From Singulisphaera sp. GP187 (GTDB taxonomy: Bacteria > Planctomycetota > Planctomycetia > Gemmatales > Gemmataceae), in NCBI GenBank assembly GCA_945905925.1, contig CAMDQN010000005.1:1-64000 (forward strand): a stretch of 64,000 bases of DNA, read 5' to 3'. Shown here piece by piece: positions 35,012-44,763 of this stretch. The notes below the pieces were generated by a model. The model was not told the origin of the DNA and ran no database searches. It was given only the letters and a program-made list of their open reading frames with translations. The position numbers and the translations under genes are program-made. The first letter of the stretch is position 1; each line of letters begins with the position of its first letter.

Positions 35012-35722
35012 ATGCCGCCGCCCGGACACGAGCCGTTCCTACGCGCGATCTGCGAGAACCCGGAAGAGGACACGGTGCGCCTCGTCTACGCCGACTGGCT
35101 CGATGAGAACGCCGATGCCGACGGGTCGGCGCCCGACCGGGCGCGAGCGGAGTTCATCCGGCTACAAATTCTGCGCGCGCAGCTGAAGGCCGTGGGCGAA
35201 GACACGAAGGAGCTGAAGACGCGCGACATCAAACTGCGGGCAATGCACGAAGACCGGTGGCGGCGCGAACTGCCGTTCGCGGTTCGCCCGGAAACGTGGC
35301 AGCGGTTCTGGCGCGGGTTCGTGAGCGGGACGACGACCACCGCGCGGTACTATCTGCGCCACGCCAACACGCTGTTCGCTGCAGCGCCGGTGCAGTTCGT
35401 CCACATCAAGGAACTGACTGACGGCCTCGCGCCCGCGTTCGCGGCTTCGGAGTACTTGCGCCGGGTTCACGGTCTCACGCTCTCGTTTTCGAGCCTCGGC
35501 GACGGCTGGCGGTCGTTATTTTCCGGCGGCAACCTCGTGAACCTGCGGTGGCTGGAGGTCCGCTCTTTCTCGCTCACGGAGTTCACGGCGCAAGCAATCG
35601 CGCGTGCTTCGCTTCCGGCGCTTGCTCGGATTCATGTGCGCGGGACCGTGACACGGTACGCGGAGGCGGTTCTGCGCACGCGGTTTGGTGTAAACGCGAC
35701 TTGGGAGGGGATGCAAGGCTGA
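35012..35722 (+). CDS. TIGR02996-type protein, short form
   Basis: 236 residues. ATG at 35012 with a GGGGGAG ribosome site 6 bases upstream. The domain motif is at the very N-terminus: PFLRAICENPEEDTVRLVYA, then DWLDENAD and RAEFIRLQIL. Leu-rich-like segments follow (YLRRVHGLTLSFSSL, NLVNLRWLEVRSFS, LPALARIHVRG). It is a shorter relative of the gene at 21145 without the membrane anchor. In this lineage the domain occurs in many paralogues; its binding partner is not known to me. Confidence 0.78.
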   Translation: MPPPGHEPFLRAICENPEEDTVRLVYADWLDENADADGSAPDRARAEFIRLQILRAQLKAVGEDTKELKTRDIKLRAMHEDRWRRELPFAVRPETWQRFWRGFVSGTTTTARYYLRHANTLFAAAPVQFVHIKELTDGLAPAFAASEYLRRVHGLTLSFSSLGDGWRSLFSGGNLVNLRWLEVRSFSLTEFTAQAIARASLPALARIHVRGTVTRYAEAVLRTRFGVNATWEGMQG

Positions 35723-35737
35723 ACCGCCGCGCCGCAG

Positions 35738-38700
35738 TCACTTCTCCGCGGCGCGCAACTTCGCTAACTCGGTCTGCACTTCGTTGAGCGCCGGGGCGCG
35801 GTTGCGGACCGCGTCCCACGCCGGACCGGTCAGCGCGGGTTCGTCGCGAAAGCCAGACGCGATCGCCTTCTTCAGGGCGTCCACCGCGCTCTTCGCGTAG
35901 GAGTTCTTGGCCTCGTCGGTGCCCCGCGTCGCGGTGGCACACCCTGCGAACGTTCGCGCCACCGCGAACAGGTCGTCGGCGGTCGTCGCGACCTTCGCGA
36001 GTTCGTCGGCCGCGCTGGCCGCGTCGACCGCGTGGTCCGCACGAACTTCCAGAGTCGCGACCGTCCGCAGCGCGGCGATGCGCACCTTGTCGTAGCTCTT
36101 GTCGGCGAGGTTCCGCGGGTTGCTCAGCCCGGCTCGCACTGCGGCGAGGAAGATCAACTTCTCGTTCGCGATGTCGTTGACCGGGCCGAGCAGCGGGTCG
36201 ACTTTCATCGCCTCCACTTCCTTCAGTGCCTTCGTGTACCAGTCAGACGCAGCGGTCAGTTGCCGGATGTCGGCGTTGATGTCTCCGCAGCGAACCATCG
36301 CGAGCGCGAGCCGGCGCTGCCCGGCTTTCGTGCGCGCGTCGTCCCGGTTGTTGAGCGCGGTCCACAGCGCGACCGCGTTGCGCGCGGAACTCAGCGCCTG
36401 GTCGTTGTTGCCAGCGGTCGCGTGGAACCCGGCGAGCCGCTCCCACGCGGCGGCTTCTTCTTCCTTTGCCTGCACGTTCTCGCGGTCCACGTCGGCGAGC
36501 TTCTGGAACCGGTCGAGCGAGCTTTGCCACACGATCAGCGCACCGGTCGAGCGACCATCGCCCGCGAGTATCTGACCCCACTTCCCGTAAGCCAGCGCGA
36601 TGTCCCGCTGCGCCTGACCGCTACCCGGGTTCGCGGCGCCCAACGTGGTGAGCAGTTTCGCTGCGGCGCTGGCCAACTCGTTAGCCAGCGAGGGCTTCCC
36701 GCCGGCGCAGTACGCGTCGGCCTGCTTGTACTTCCCGACCGCGAGGTCGCGCTTCACACTCGCCGAACCGGTATCTGCTCTCTCGGCCGCTTCGCGGATC
36801 TTCACGCTCTCGGCGAAAGCGCTGACCGCCCCGTTCGGATCCTTGAGGGCGATCTTGCCGTCGCCGATGCGCTCCCACCCGCGGGCCAGTTCGAGTTTGG
36901 CCGCGGCACTGCCGTTGTCGAGCGTTTGGAGCGATTGCAGTTGCTTGAGGGTCTCTTCGTACTCCTTCAGCCCGTCCTGCGTGTAGCCGTTCGCGAGGAG
37001 CGCCTCGCCGTACTGTTCGCGGGCGAGCGCAAGGTCGCGTTCGGCCTTCGCCGATTTCGGGTCGATCTTGAGCAGTTGTTCGCACTGCTCCTTGTTGGTT
37101 TTGGTGTTCGCGAGCGCGGCCTCGATGTCGCCGGTGCGGAGTTGAACGTGTCCGAGACGGCCAAGCAGCAGCGCGCGGTCGGCCCGCGCGCCGGCGTTCT
37201 GCGGATCGATTGCCACAAGGTCGTCGAGTACCTTCAACCCGGCGAGGTAGTCCTTAGCGGCGGCGGTTAGCAGTGCGCGATCGAAGTGAACTTCACCGAG
37301 GCGGGTGTGAGCGTCGGCGAGTTCGCGCTTCACGTTGGCCCGGTCCGGGGGGAATTTCGGAGCCAGTTCCAGCCGAAGTTTCAAGCACTCGCGGGCATGC
37401 AGTTCCGCGCCGTTTGTGTCGCCGGTGCGGAGCTGCACGCCCGCGACTGCGTCGAGGCTGGCCGCGAGGTCACGCTTGCGTTCGAGGTCGTTTGGCGCGG
37501 CGTCGGAAAGTTCCTTGTGTGCGGACAGCGCCAGTTTGCACTCATCGGCGGCCTTGCCGGTGTCGCCGCGCTCCAGGAGGATCGCCGAGCGCCGCTTGCG
37601 AGCCTTGGCGAGGTCTTGCTGCGCGACCACGTCGGTCTTGTCCGCGGCGAACACCTCGAACAGCTTGATCGCTTCGTCGATCGCGTCGATTGCGGCCTTC
37701 GTGTTGCCGGCCAGCAGGTGAATGCCGGCCGACTTGTCGAGCGTGCGAGCGAGATCGCGGTCAGCGACGCGAGTCTCGGCCACGCGTACTTCGGGGATTC
37801 GTTTGTCGTTCGGGTCGGCGGCCTCTTTCCGAACGACCCGCGCGATTCGTTCCGCTTCGAGGAACTGCTTGTGGGCATCCGTGGTTTGGCCGATGCTCTG
37901 GTACACTTCACCCATCTGCCGGTGCGCCGCGACGAGCGTGCGGTCGGCCCCAATGTCGCCTTCTCCCTTGCCTTCGACGAGTTTCTTGAGACCTTCGGTC
38001 GCGTTCAGGAGGAGCGTCTTGCGGATCTCCTGCATCTCGGCGCGGTCGTAGAGTTTGTTGTCGAGATCGTGAACGAGTGTGCCGTAGGCGTCAACCGCTT
38101 TCGCGTACCGTTCGCGGGCAAGGTCACGCGCGAGTCCGACGCGAGCCCTCTCGGCTTCGGTTTTCTTCTCCTGGTCGATCGCGCGGTCGCGCTGCTTCGC
38201 CGTTTCCTTCTCCTGTTCGGTCACCTTGTCGAGCGCCGCCTGAGTTTTCTTTTCCTGTTCGATGACGCGGTCACGCTCGGCGCGGGTATTCTTCTCGCCG
38301 AGGTGGATTGCCCACGCGATGCCACCGGCCGCGAGCACGCCCGCGAGGAGGAGCGAAACGGCCGTTGCGACACGCGCCGGGTGCTGGCGTGCCCAGCGCG
38401 CGAGCCGCGCCAGGAACGGATCGCGGTACGCGCTCACCGGTTCGTCGGAGAGCCACCGCTCCACGTCCGCGGCGAGTTCCTGCGCGGTCGCGTACCGGTC
38501 GTCCTGATTACGTGCCATCGCCTTGCGGCAAACCGCGTCGAGCGGCTTGGGGCAGCCGGCGTTCACTTTGGCCGGCGGATCGAACGCGCCTTTGCGGACC
38601 TGTTCGAGCGTCTCCGCGGCGGTCTTCCCGGTGAAAGGCGCCTCGCCAGTGAGAATGGCGAAGAGGGTGGCGCCGAGCGAGTACACGTCGGCCTTCGGCC

Positions 38701-39880
38701 CAACCTTGTCGAGCTGTCCGGCGGCCTGTTCGGGCGGCATGTACGACGGCGTGCCGACGGCGGTCCCGGCCGTCGTCACGTGCGACGGGAGGTCGGTTGC
38801 CTCCGGGTCGTGGCGGAACTCGGCCTCGGATGCGTTCTTCATGATGCGGTCGTAGTCGGGACCGTCGGCGAGCGATTTCGCCAGCCCCCAGTCCACAACG
38901 AGCACTTCACCGAACTTGCCGACCATCACGTTCGCGGGCTTGATGTCGCGGTGGATGATGCCCTTTTCGTGTGCGTAGGCGATGGCTTGGCACACGTACA
39001 CGAACCGCGACAGCAGTTGCCGGAACGCGACCGTGCGTGGCACCGCGGGTGTGGGCGTCCCATCCGGGGACGACGCCAAACCGGGGTCGGCAGGCTTCGC
39101 GTCCGTCTGTTCGGTTTTGTCTTCGTTCTCGGTCTTCTGCAACCCGTGGTAGCGGTCGATTTCGTCTTTGAGCGTTTCGCCGCGGATGAACCGCATGGCG
39201 TAGACGGGGCGCCCGCGAGCGTCGTTGACGAGGCCGAAGACCGGCACCACGCCGGGGTGGTCGAGCCGGGCGGTGAGTTCGGCTTCCGTGAGGAAGCGGC
39301 GGCGGCTGCCGGGGTCGTCGGCGTAGCGGGACTTGATGCGCTTGACCGCAACTTCGCGGTTCAGTTCGGTGTCGTGTGCGGTGAACACTTCGCCCAGTCC
39401 GCCGCTCGCGTGCAGTCCTTTGAGCGCGAACCGGCCGATCACTGTCCCGGTCCCCACCCTGTCGCTGCCGCCGAAGGGTATGGGCAAGGTGTCGGGCGAC
39501 AGGCCGTCGCCGATGATGCCCCCCGGCACCCATCCAGACGCGACCGTGCGACCGACCGGGGTTGGCAGTGTCGCCCCGATATCGATAGCGTCGGGATCGG
39601 CGACTGTTGCGGTGGCAAAACCCACGGCCGTCACGTCCGGTACGCGGGTGGCACCGGTGTCGTTGTTCGGCTCGACCTGCGGGACCGGCTTGGGTACGGG
39701 TGCCGGTTTCGCTGCGGAAATGAGCGTGACGCCGTCATCACCGCTTGGGCGGTGTACGATGGTCGCGTCGTGCGGGGCCGGGGGTACGGATGTGTCGGCC
39801 TGACTTGGTGCCGCAGTTGTGGGCGGGGCGCCCGACAATCGCGTCTGGTCGACCTCATCTGGATCGCGTGGCGAAGCCAT
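35738..39880 (-). CDS. Ser/Thr protein kinase with transmembrane helix and TPR tail
   Basis: 1380 residues. A disordered Thr/Pro/Ala-rich N-terminus runs to about 145. The kinase domain (about 148-480) has the Gly-rich loop LHASGGLGEVF, catalytic Lys 180 (EVAVKRIK), HRDIKPAN at 310-317, DWG at 330-332 in place of DFG, and the activation-segment end GTPSYMPPEQAAG. Two insertions (about 248-283 and 340-368) are unusual. A transmembrane helix at about 504-526 (VATAVSLLLAGVLAAGGIA) is followed by a charged coiled coil and then about 800 residues of TPR repeats, many of the form LA.A...LG......G. The TPR part is probably periplasmic and may sense ligands or bind partners. Confidence 0.93.
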   Translation of the reverse strand: MASPRDPDEVDQTRLSGAPPTTAAPSQADTSVPPAPHDATIVHRPSGDDGVTLISAAKPAPVPKPVPQVEPNNDTGATRVPDVTAVGFATATVADPDAIDIGATLPTPVGRTVASGWVPGGIIGDGLSPDTLPIPFGGSDRVGTGTVIGRFALKGLHASGGLGEVFTAHDTELNREVAVKRIKSRYADDPGSRRRFLTEAELTARLDHPGVVPVFGLVNDARGRPVYAMRFIRGETLKDEIDRYHGLQKTENEDKTEQTDAKPADPGLASSPDGTPTPAVPRTVAFRQLLSRFVYVCQAIAYAHEKGIIHRDIKPANVMVGKFGEVLVVDWGLAKSLADGPDYDRIMKNASEAEFRHDPEATDLPSHVTTAGTAVGTPSYMPPEQAAGQLDKVGPKADVYSLGATLFAILTGEAPFTGKTAAETLEQVRKGAFDPPAKVNAGCPKPLDAVCRKAMARNQDDRYATAQELAADVERWLSDEPVSAYRDPFLARLARWARQHPARVATAVSLLLAGVLAAGGIAWAIHLGEKNTRAERDRVIEQEKKTQAALDKVTEQEKETAKQRDRAIDQEKKTEAERARVGLARDLARERYAKAVDAYGTLVHDLDNKLYDRAEMQEIRKTLLLNATEGLKKLVEGKGEGDIGADRTLVAAHRQMGEVYQSIGQTTDAHKQFLEAERIARVVRKEAADPNDKRIPEVRVAETRVADRDLARTLDKSAGIHLLAGNTKAAIDAIDEAIKLFEVFAADKTDVVAQQDLAKARKRRSAILLERGDTGKAADECKLALSAHKELSDAAPNDLERKRDLAASLDAVAGVQLRTGDTNGAELHARECLKLRLELAPKFPPDRANVKRELADAHTRLGEVHFDRALLTAAAKDYLAGLKVLDDLVAIDPQNAGARADRALLLGRLGHVQLRTGDIEAALANTKTNKEQCEQLLKIDPKSAKAERDLALAREQYGEALLANGYTQDGLKEYEETLKQLQSLQTLDNGSAAAKLELARGWERIGDGKIALKDPNGAVSAFAESVKIREAAERADTGSASVKRDLAVGKYKQADAYCAGGKPSLANELASAAAKLLTTLGAANPGSGQAQRDIALAYGKWGQILAGDGRSTGALIVWQSSLDRFQKLADVDRENVQAKEEEAAAWERLAGFHATAGNNDQALSSARNAVALWTALNNRDDARTKAGQRRLALAMVRCGDINADIRQLTAASDWYTKALKEVEAMKVDPLLGPVNDIANEKLIFLAAVRAGLSNPRNLADKSYDKVRIAALRTVATLEVRADHAVDAASAADELAKVATTADDLFAVARTFAGCATATRGTDEAKNSYAKSAVDALKKAIASGFRDEPALTGPAWDAVRNRAPALNEVQTELAKLRAAEK

Positions 39881-39992
39881 GGTCGATGGTCCTCCGACTG
39901 GAGGAATTACGGACAGTGTTAGCGTAACCTTTCGCCGGTCGATTGGGAACGGGGAAGGATGAAAGATGGGGAGGGGCGTCTGCCTCCTGACT

Positions 39993-41150
39993 CTACCTTC
40001 CCAACTTGCTCATGTTCATCAGGAACTCGACGTTCGACTTCGTCTTCGCCAGTTTGTTGACCAGCCCTTCCATCGCCTCAACCGGCTTCATTTGTAACAT
40101 GCTGCGGCGAAGAAGCGTGATCTGTTCGAGCATCTCGGCGGGGAGCAAGCGTTCCTCCTTGCGCGTACCGGACGCGCCGAGGTCGATCGCGGGGTAGACA
40201 CGGCGCTCCGCGAGGGCGCGGTTCAGCACCAGTTCCATGTTCCCGGTGCCCTTGAACTCCTGAAAGATGACCTCGTCCATGCGACTGCCGGTCTCGATCA
40301 GTGCGGTCCCGAGAATCGTGAGCGTGCCGCCTTCCTCGAACGCCCGCGCCGCGCCGAACAACCGTTTGGGTATGTCCATCGCTTTCGAGTCCACGCCACC
40401 GCTCATCGTGCGCCCACTGCCGGACGTTTTATTGTACGCGCGTGCCAATCGTGTGAGGCTGTCGAGTAGCACCAGTGCGTCTTTCCCCTGCTCGGTCAAA
40501 CGCTTCGCTCGCTCCACGACAAGTTGCGCGAGGCGGGTGTGGTTCGCGGTGTTCTGATCGGAACTGGACGCGATCACCTCCACCGGTGGCGGCGCCGCGT
40601 TGTCGCCTTCGGCCGGCTTGCGGATCACGTTCCGCTTGATGTCGGTCACTTCTTCGGGGCGCTCGTCCACGAGCAGCATCATCAGGTGAACGTTCGGGTG
40701 GTTGGTGATGACCGCCTGCGCGATGTGCGTGAGCAGAACCGTTTTCCCGGTTCGCGGCGGTGCGACGATTAGCCCGCGCTGGCCCATGCCTATGGGCGTG
40801 AACATGTCCATCACGCGCGTGGTAAGTGGTTCCGGCCCCGTTTCCAGATTGAGCCACTTGGTCGGATCAACGGGCGTGAGTTCGTCCCAGACGCGTCGGC
40901 GGAACAGTTTCGGGTCGGCGCCTTCGATGCTGGTGACGGCACCGAGTCGCGGACCCTGCCCGCGGCGCGGCGGTTCGAGGGTGCCGCCGAGCATGACGCC
41001 TTCGGCGAGGTTCAGTTTGTGGATGAGCGGCCCGGGGACGTAGGCATCGTTGGGCGTGGGCGCGTAGTGCTTGGCGGGGTTACGTAAGAACCCGTGCCCA
41101 CGTGGGTGCATCTCCAGCACGCCTTGCGCGCTGTTGCGAGGATCAGACAT
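39993..41150 (-). CDS. rho: Transcription termination factor Rho
   Basis: 385 residues, about 35 fewer than E. coli Rho; the N-terminal helical domain is missing and the protein starts close to the RNA-binding OB domain (GVLEMHPRGHGFLRNP, LGGTLEPPRRGQGPR). The ATPase has Walker A APPRTGKT (about 130-137), DERPEEVTDI, Walker B DALVLLDSLTRLARAYN and the R-finger region SRMDEVIFQEFKGTGNMELVL. Rho is the hexameric RNA helicase that terminates transcription. It is a single gene; several palindromes elsewhere in the window lack U-tracts and may depend on other means of termination. Confidence 0.96.
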   Translation of the reverse strand: MSDPRNSAQGVLEMHPRGHGFLRNPAKHYAPTPNDAYVPGPLIHKLNLAEGVMLGGTLEPPRRGQGPRLGAVTSIEGADPKLFRRRVWDELTPVDPTKWLNLETGPEPLTTRVMDMFTPIGMGQRGLIVAPPRTGKTVLLTHIAQAVITNHPNVHLMMLLVDERPEEVTDIKRNVIRKPAEGDNAAPPPVEVIASSSDQNTANHTRLAQLVVERAKRLTEQGKDALVLLDSLTRLARAYNKTSGSGRTMSGGVDSKAMDIPKRLFGAARAFEEGGTLTILGTALIETGSRMDEVIFQEFKGTGNMELVLNRALAERRVYPAIDLGASGTRKEERLLPAEMLEQITLLRRSMLQMKPVEAMEGLVNKLAKTKSNVEFLMNMSKLGR

Positions 41151-41370
41151 GCGGGAACTCTACTCTCGTACAGGAACCTCGGGCGCCCGGCTTCGGAGGC
41201 TCAGGGCGGCGGAAACAGAAGACCAGAGGAAAAACGGTCGTCGGTCGCGGGACGGGGTGCGTAGTGTCGTCTTGGTAAGGTGTAGGTGATTCTATCCCGT
41301 GGGAGGGGAGAACGCGAGAGAGAATCGTCGGCGTGTGGCGAAGTGCATCTTCCAGCGCGGTGCGCACGCG

Positions 41371-41640
41371 TCAACCGATTGGAAAGACGCCGTGAACGAT
41401 CACACGCTTGTCGTCCTCGATGACCTCGAACTCGATGCCAATAGGGTCGCGGACGGCGATTCGATGAACGGACGACGTCCACGGCTGGCCGAAGTGGAGC
41501 GGGTCGGCGGCCAGACGGGCGTCGAGCCACGCGGCTGCCGCCGTCACCGCGTTGCGATCGGGCGCGACGTTCCAGAGCGAGGCGAGATCGTTTTCGGCTT
41601 CGGAAGTCCACTCAGAGCGGTAGTTGCTCACTGCCGACAC
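41371..41640 (-). CDS. Probable RelE/ParE-like toxin
   Basis: 89 residues. The pattern is that of a RelE/ParE-type protein: an N-terminal helix YRSEWTSEAENDLASLW, a second helix TAAAAWLDARLAADPLHFG, then beta strands SVHRIAVRDPIGIEFEVIED and RVIVHGVFPI, the order seen in the family's alpha-alpha-beta-beta-beta fold. Key catalytic residues cannot be assigned by eye. It overlaps the 3' end of the upstream small gene by 13 bases, as toxin-antitoxin pairs commonly do. The 220 bases downstream to rho hold nothing recognisable. Confidence 0.6.
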   Translation of the reverse strand: MSAVSNYRSEWTSEAENDLASLWNVAPDRNAVTAAAAWLDARLAADPLHFGQPWTSSVHRIAVRDPIGIEFEVIEDDKRVIVHGVFPIG

Positions 41641-41867
41641 TCCAGGTCGCGGAGGATGTCCTTGAGCGGACGCCCGCTGCGGTTATTGCGGCGTCGCTCC
41701 TCCATCTCTTCATGGGTGAACGGCGACTTCACGCCCGGCGGCAGTTTCCCTAACCCCTCGACGGCGAACGTACCGAGTACGTTGCCCTCGGGGTCTTTGA
41801 GTTCGACGGTCGCGCCCGCCGTCCGCAACTGAGCGAGCAACCCGGGATCGGTGATGGTGATCGACAT
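41628..41867 (-). CDS. Probable antitoxin partner
   Basis: 79 residues from the ATG at 41867 with GGAGGAG (41872-41878) as ribosome site. The first half is beta-like (MSITITDPGLLAQLRTAGAT, VELKDPEGNVLGTFAVEG) and the second half charged and helical (FTHEEMEERRRNNRSGRPL), as in antitoxins whose C-terminal helix wraps the toxin. It precedes and overlaps the RelE-like gene. The family is not one I can name. An earlier ATG at 41975 gives an unlikely basic extension. Confidence 0.55.
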   Translation of the reverse strand: MSITITDPGLLAQLRTAGATVELKDPEGNVLGTFAVEGLGKLPPGVKSPFTHEEMEERRRNNRSGRPLKDILRDLECRQ

Positions 41868-42029
41868 CCGCAACTCCTCCGAAGGGTGCCGTGATCTTAC
41901 CGCGCGACCCGGGGATGGTGCAACGGGCGCGGCGTTAGACGTTGCCTTTGCTCGCCGCGTTCCCGTGGTATACACTGTCCCTTAACCTGCCTCCGATATC
42001 CGCTCGTCTGTCGCGTCAGGATACCGCTC

Positions 42030-43385
42030 ATGTTCAACTCGACCGCTCGCTACACCCGCCGCGTCGCGCTCAAGGCCGGTCTGCTCGGCGTTACCGGGTT
42101 GAGCCTCCCGGATCTCTTTCGCGCACAGGCACGCGCCGCGGAGTCCGGCAGCGCCGCGAACGACAAGTCCGTTATCCTCATCTGGCTCGATGGCGGCCCA
42201 AGTCAGCTCGAAACGTTCGACCCGAAACCGGACGCGGCGGCCGAGTTCCGCGGGCCGTTCGGCATCTGCAAGACGCGAACGCCCGGTGTGAACGTCAGCG
42301 CGCTCATGCCGCAGGTCGCGAAGCGGTTCGAGAAGTTGTCACTCATTCGCTCGCTGCACCACGACAACGGTGACCACTTCGCCGCCGGGCACTGGATGAC
42401 CACTGGCCGGTTCGGGTCCACGAGCGTGAACCTGCCACAGAAGTTCCCTTCGGTCGGGTCGTATGTGTCGAAGACGAAAGGCTCAAACCACCCGAGCCTA
42501 CCGGCCTACGTCGGACTGCCCGCGGCGCAAACGATCTACCTGTTCCCGGGCTACATGGGATCGGCGTATCTGGGCGGGGCGTACAACCCGTTCGACGTGG
42601 ACCGCGAAAACAAGTACCTCGCGTGGACCGGTGCCCGCGTGCACTCCCCGAAGTGGCTCGCGACACTCGGCAGCGCCACCGACGCGAACGGCGGGCGTGC
42701 CTCATTGCTGAAACAGTTCGACACGGTCAGGCGCGACATCGACGCGACCGGCGTGATGAAGACGATGGACGCGTTCCAGTTGAAGGCGCTCGACCTGATG
42801 ACCGGCAACGCGGCCCGCGAAGCGTTCGACATTGATAAAGAGGACGTGAAGTCCGCGGACCGCTACGGGCAGGGACCGTGGGCGCGCTACACGCTGATGG
42901 CGCGGCGATTGGTTGAAGCCGGCGTGTCGTTCGTGACGGTGGACATGCCGCACTGGGACGATCACAGCAGCATCGAGAAGGCGCACGGTGCGAAGGTTCC
43001 TGTTGTGGATCAAGCGGTCGGCGCGCTTCTCGACGATCTGGAGGAACGCGGGCTGTCGGATCGTGTGATGGTGGTGGTGATGGGTGAGTTCGGGCGCACG
43101 CCGAAGATCAACACCGGTCAGCCGGGCATCCCGGTTCCGGGTCGCGACCACTGGGGCAACGCGATTTCGGCGCTGATCGCGGGCGGCGGAATCAAGTCCG
43201 GCGTGGTGGTCGGGAAAACGAACGCGAAAGCGGAACACCCGGTCGAGCGTGCGCTGAAGCCGGAGGCGCTGTTGGCGACGATCTACCACCAACTCGGCAT
43301 CGACGCGACGCAAACGTTCAAGGACCACACCGGGCGCCCGCACCCGATTCTGGACGACGCGACACCGATCAAGGAACTGGTGTGA
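42030..43385 (+). CDS. DUF1501 protein, Tat-exported
   Basis: 451 residues. The N-terminus has a twin-arginine-type signal (YTRRVALKAGLLGVTGLSLP). The body matches DUF1501, an alkaline phosphatase/sulfatase-like fold: SVILIWLDGGPSQLETFDPK, LIRSLHHDNGDHFAAGHWMT, FVTVDMPHWDDHSSIEK, VVVMGEFGRTPKIN, and PGRDHWGNAISALIAGGG supply the metal-site-like Asp and His residues. In planctomycetes it is usually paired with a DUF1549/DUF1553 cytochrome-type protein; none is adjacent here. Function unproven. A membrane-protein gene overlaps its stop by 4 bases. Confidence 0.9.
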   Translation: MFNSTARYTRRVALKAGLLGVTGLSLPDLFRAQARAAESGSAANDKSVILIWLDGGPSQLETFDPKPDAAAEFRGPFGICKTRTPGVNVSALMPQVAKRFEKLSLIRSLHHDNGDHFAAGHWMTTGRFGSTSVNLPQKFPSVGSYVSKTKGSNHPSLPAYVGLPAAQTIYLFPGYMGSAYLGGAYNPFDVDRENKYLAWTGARVHSPKWLATLGSATDANGGRASLLKQFDTVRRDIDATGVMKTMDAFQLKALDLMTGNAAREAFDIDKEDVKSADRYGQGPWARYTLMARRLVEAGVSFVTVDMPHWDDHSSIEKAHGAKVPVVDQAVGALLDDLEERGLSDRVMVVVMGEFGRTPKINTGQPGIPVPGRDHWGNAISALIAGGGIKSGVVVGKTNAKAEHPVERALKPEALLATIYHQLGIDATQTFKDHTGRPHPILDDATPIKELV

Positions 43386-43891
43386 GTGCGAAACTGCCAA
43401 CGATGGAAGAACACCAGCCGCGCTTGCGTGTCTTTCGCGGTCTGTGCGGTGTTGTCGTCGGGGGCGTTGGTTCGGTGGCTCTCGTCGCGATCTTGTACTT
43501 CGGGCGCGTGTACGCGCAGTGGCAGATCGAAGATGCAACTGCATTCGCTCGCGGGAGCGATTTGAGTAACTCCCGCGAAGAGCTCATCGTCCCATTTGTT
43601 GGTTGCGCGATCTTCTGCGCGTGTGCGGGGTGGGCGACCTTCGCGCCCGCAGGGCGGCACAGTTTCGCATTCTCACTGGTGGTCGTCTTTGCGGTCAGCG
43701 TAGTTCTCTTGTGGGTGAGCACGCTGGTCCTGCCTACACCTCCGCCAAGGTACAAGAGCGATCCTCACCCACTGCCCATGTTCACCCCGCCCATCGCGGT
43801 GTTCCTTTTCATAGGGCCGGTGATAGCGGCTGCTGGGCTGACGGTGTTTCGAGTCCGCCGGACACGGACGAAGCACGCGGCGGCACCGTGA
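43382..43891 (+). CDS. Small membrane protein, 169 aa
   Basis: GTG start overlapping the DUF1501 stop (GTGA), so it is translationally coupled. Four hydrophobic helices are visible: VVVGGVGSVALVAILYFG, VGCAIFCACAGWATFA, FAFSLVVVFAVSVVLLWVST, and AVFLFIGPVIAAAGLTVF. The C-terminal tail is basic (RVRRTRTKHAA). I recognise no family. Confidence 0.6.
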   Translation: MSAKLPTMEEHQPRLRVFRGLCGVVVGGVGSVALVAILYFGRVYAQWQIEDATAFARGSDLSNSREELIVPFVGCAIFCACAGWATFAPAGRHSFAFSLVVVFAVSVVLLWVSTLVLPTPPPRYKSDPHPLPMFTPPIAVFLFIGPVIAAAGLTVFRVRRTRTKHAAAP

Positions 43892-43964
43892 ACTTGCCTT
43901 CCCCGCGCTCTCCGCGTTCGGCATACTGAACGCGTCTTCGTCCGCTCATCACGGGGCGTTTCCG

Positions 43965-44627
43965 ATGTCCGCGACTGTCACCCCGCCGCCAAAGATCGCG
44001 GCCAATATCCACTACCCCGACGACGACGGATTGCCCATGTCCGACAACACTTGGCAGTTCAATTGGATCGTCCTGCTTCACTCGAATCTCGACACCGCGT
44101 ATCGGAACGCGCCGGACGTGTTCGTAGCCGGGAACCACCTTATCTATCCGGTGGAGAAGGACAACAAGACACGGCAGGCACCGGACGTGTACGTTGCGTT
44201 CGGACGACCGAAGCGCGAGCGCGGCAGTTACCGCGTGTGGGAGGAAGGCGGTGTCTTCCCACAGGTAATTTTCGAGGTTTGGTCACCGAGTAACCGCTTC
44301 GACCAGATGCAAGACAAGTTCACGTTCTATGAGAAGCACGGCGCGGAAGAGTACTACATCATCTACCCGGAGTTTCCGACGCACGCCGAAGGCTGGCAAC
44401 GCGACGGCGAGAAACTCGCCCGTGTTCCCGAGATGAACGGGTACGTCAGCCCGCGGACCGGCCTCCGCTTCGTGCTCGATAAAGGCGATCTCACCGTCTT
44501 CGGACGTGACGGCTACCCACTGCGCTCTCCCACCGAGGTGGCCGCCGAGCGCGACGCACAGCAAGAACGCGCAACAAAACTGGCTGCGAAGCTCCGCGAA
44601 CTCGGTGTGGACCCCGACGCGGTGTAA
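43965..44627 (+). CDS. Uma2-family protein (PD-(D/E)XK nuclease-like)
   Basis: 220 residues. The Uma2 pattern is clear: VEKDNKTRQAPDVYVAFG (the Asp of the PD motif), GGVFPQVIFEVWSPSNR (the E.x.K-like strand, with Glu in EVWSPS) and FTFYEKHGAEEYYIIYPE. These proteins share a restriction-endonuclease-like fold and are numerous in planctomycetes and cyanobacteria; no target is known. A helical tail (TEVAAERDAQQERATKLAAK) ends the protein. Starts at the ATG at 43965, 73 bases after the membrane protein. Confidence 0.88.
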   Translation: MSATVTPPPKIAANIHYPDDDGLPMSDNTWQFNWIVLLHSNLDTAYRNAPDVFVAGNHLIYPVEKDNKTRQAPDVYVAFGRPKRERGSYRVWEEGGVFPQVIFEVWSPSNRFDQMQDKFTFYEKHGAEEYYIIYPEFPTHAEGWQRDGEKLARVPEMNGYVSPRTGLRFVLDKGDLTVFGRDGYPLRSPTEVAAERDAQQERATKLAAKLRELGVDPDAV

Positions 44628-44763
44628 CTGGGGGGTGACGCGAGTTGGCACCCTTTGGCCACCTTCGGAAAATCGCTTGCTTCCTGATACTCGTAGCACC
44701 GAACAACGTTCCACGTGGAACGTATGCCCACCGTTCCACGCACCGCCCACCGTCGAGTCCGTC

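Noticed and set aside
37286..39922. 880-codon open frame opposite the giant kinase
   Set aside because: The opposite frame has clear kinase and TPR motifs. This frame is low-complexity and Arg/Val-rich.
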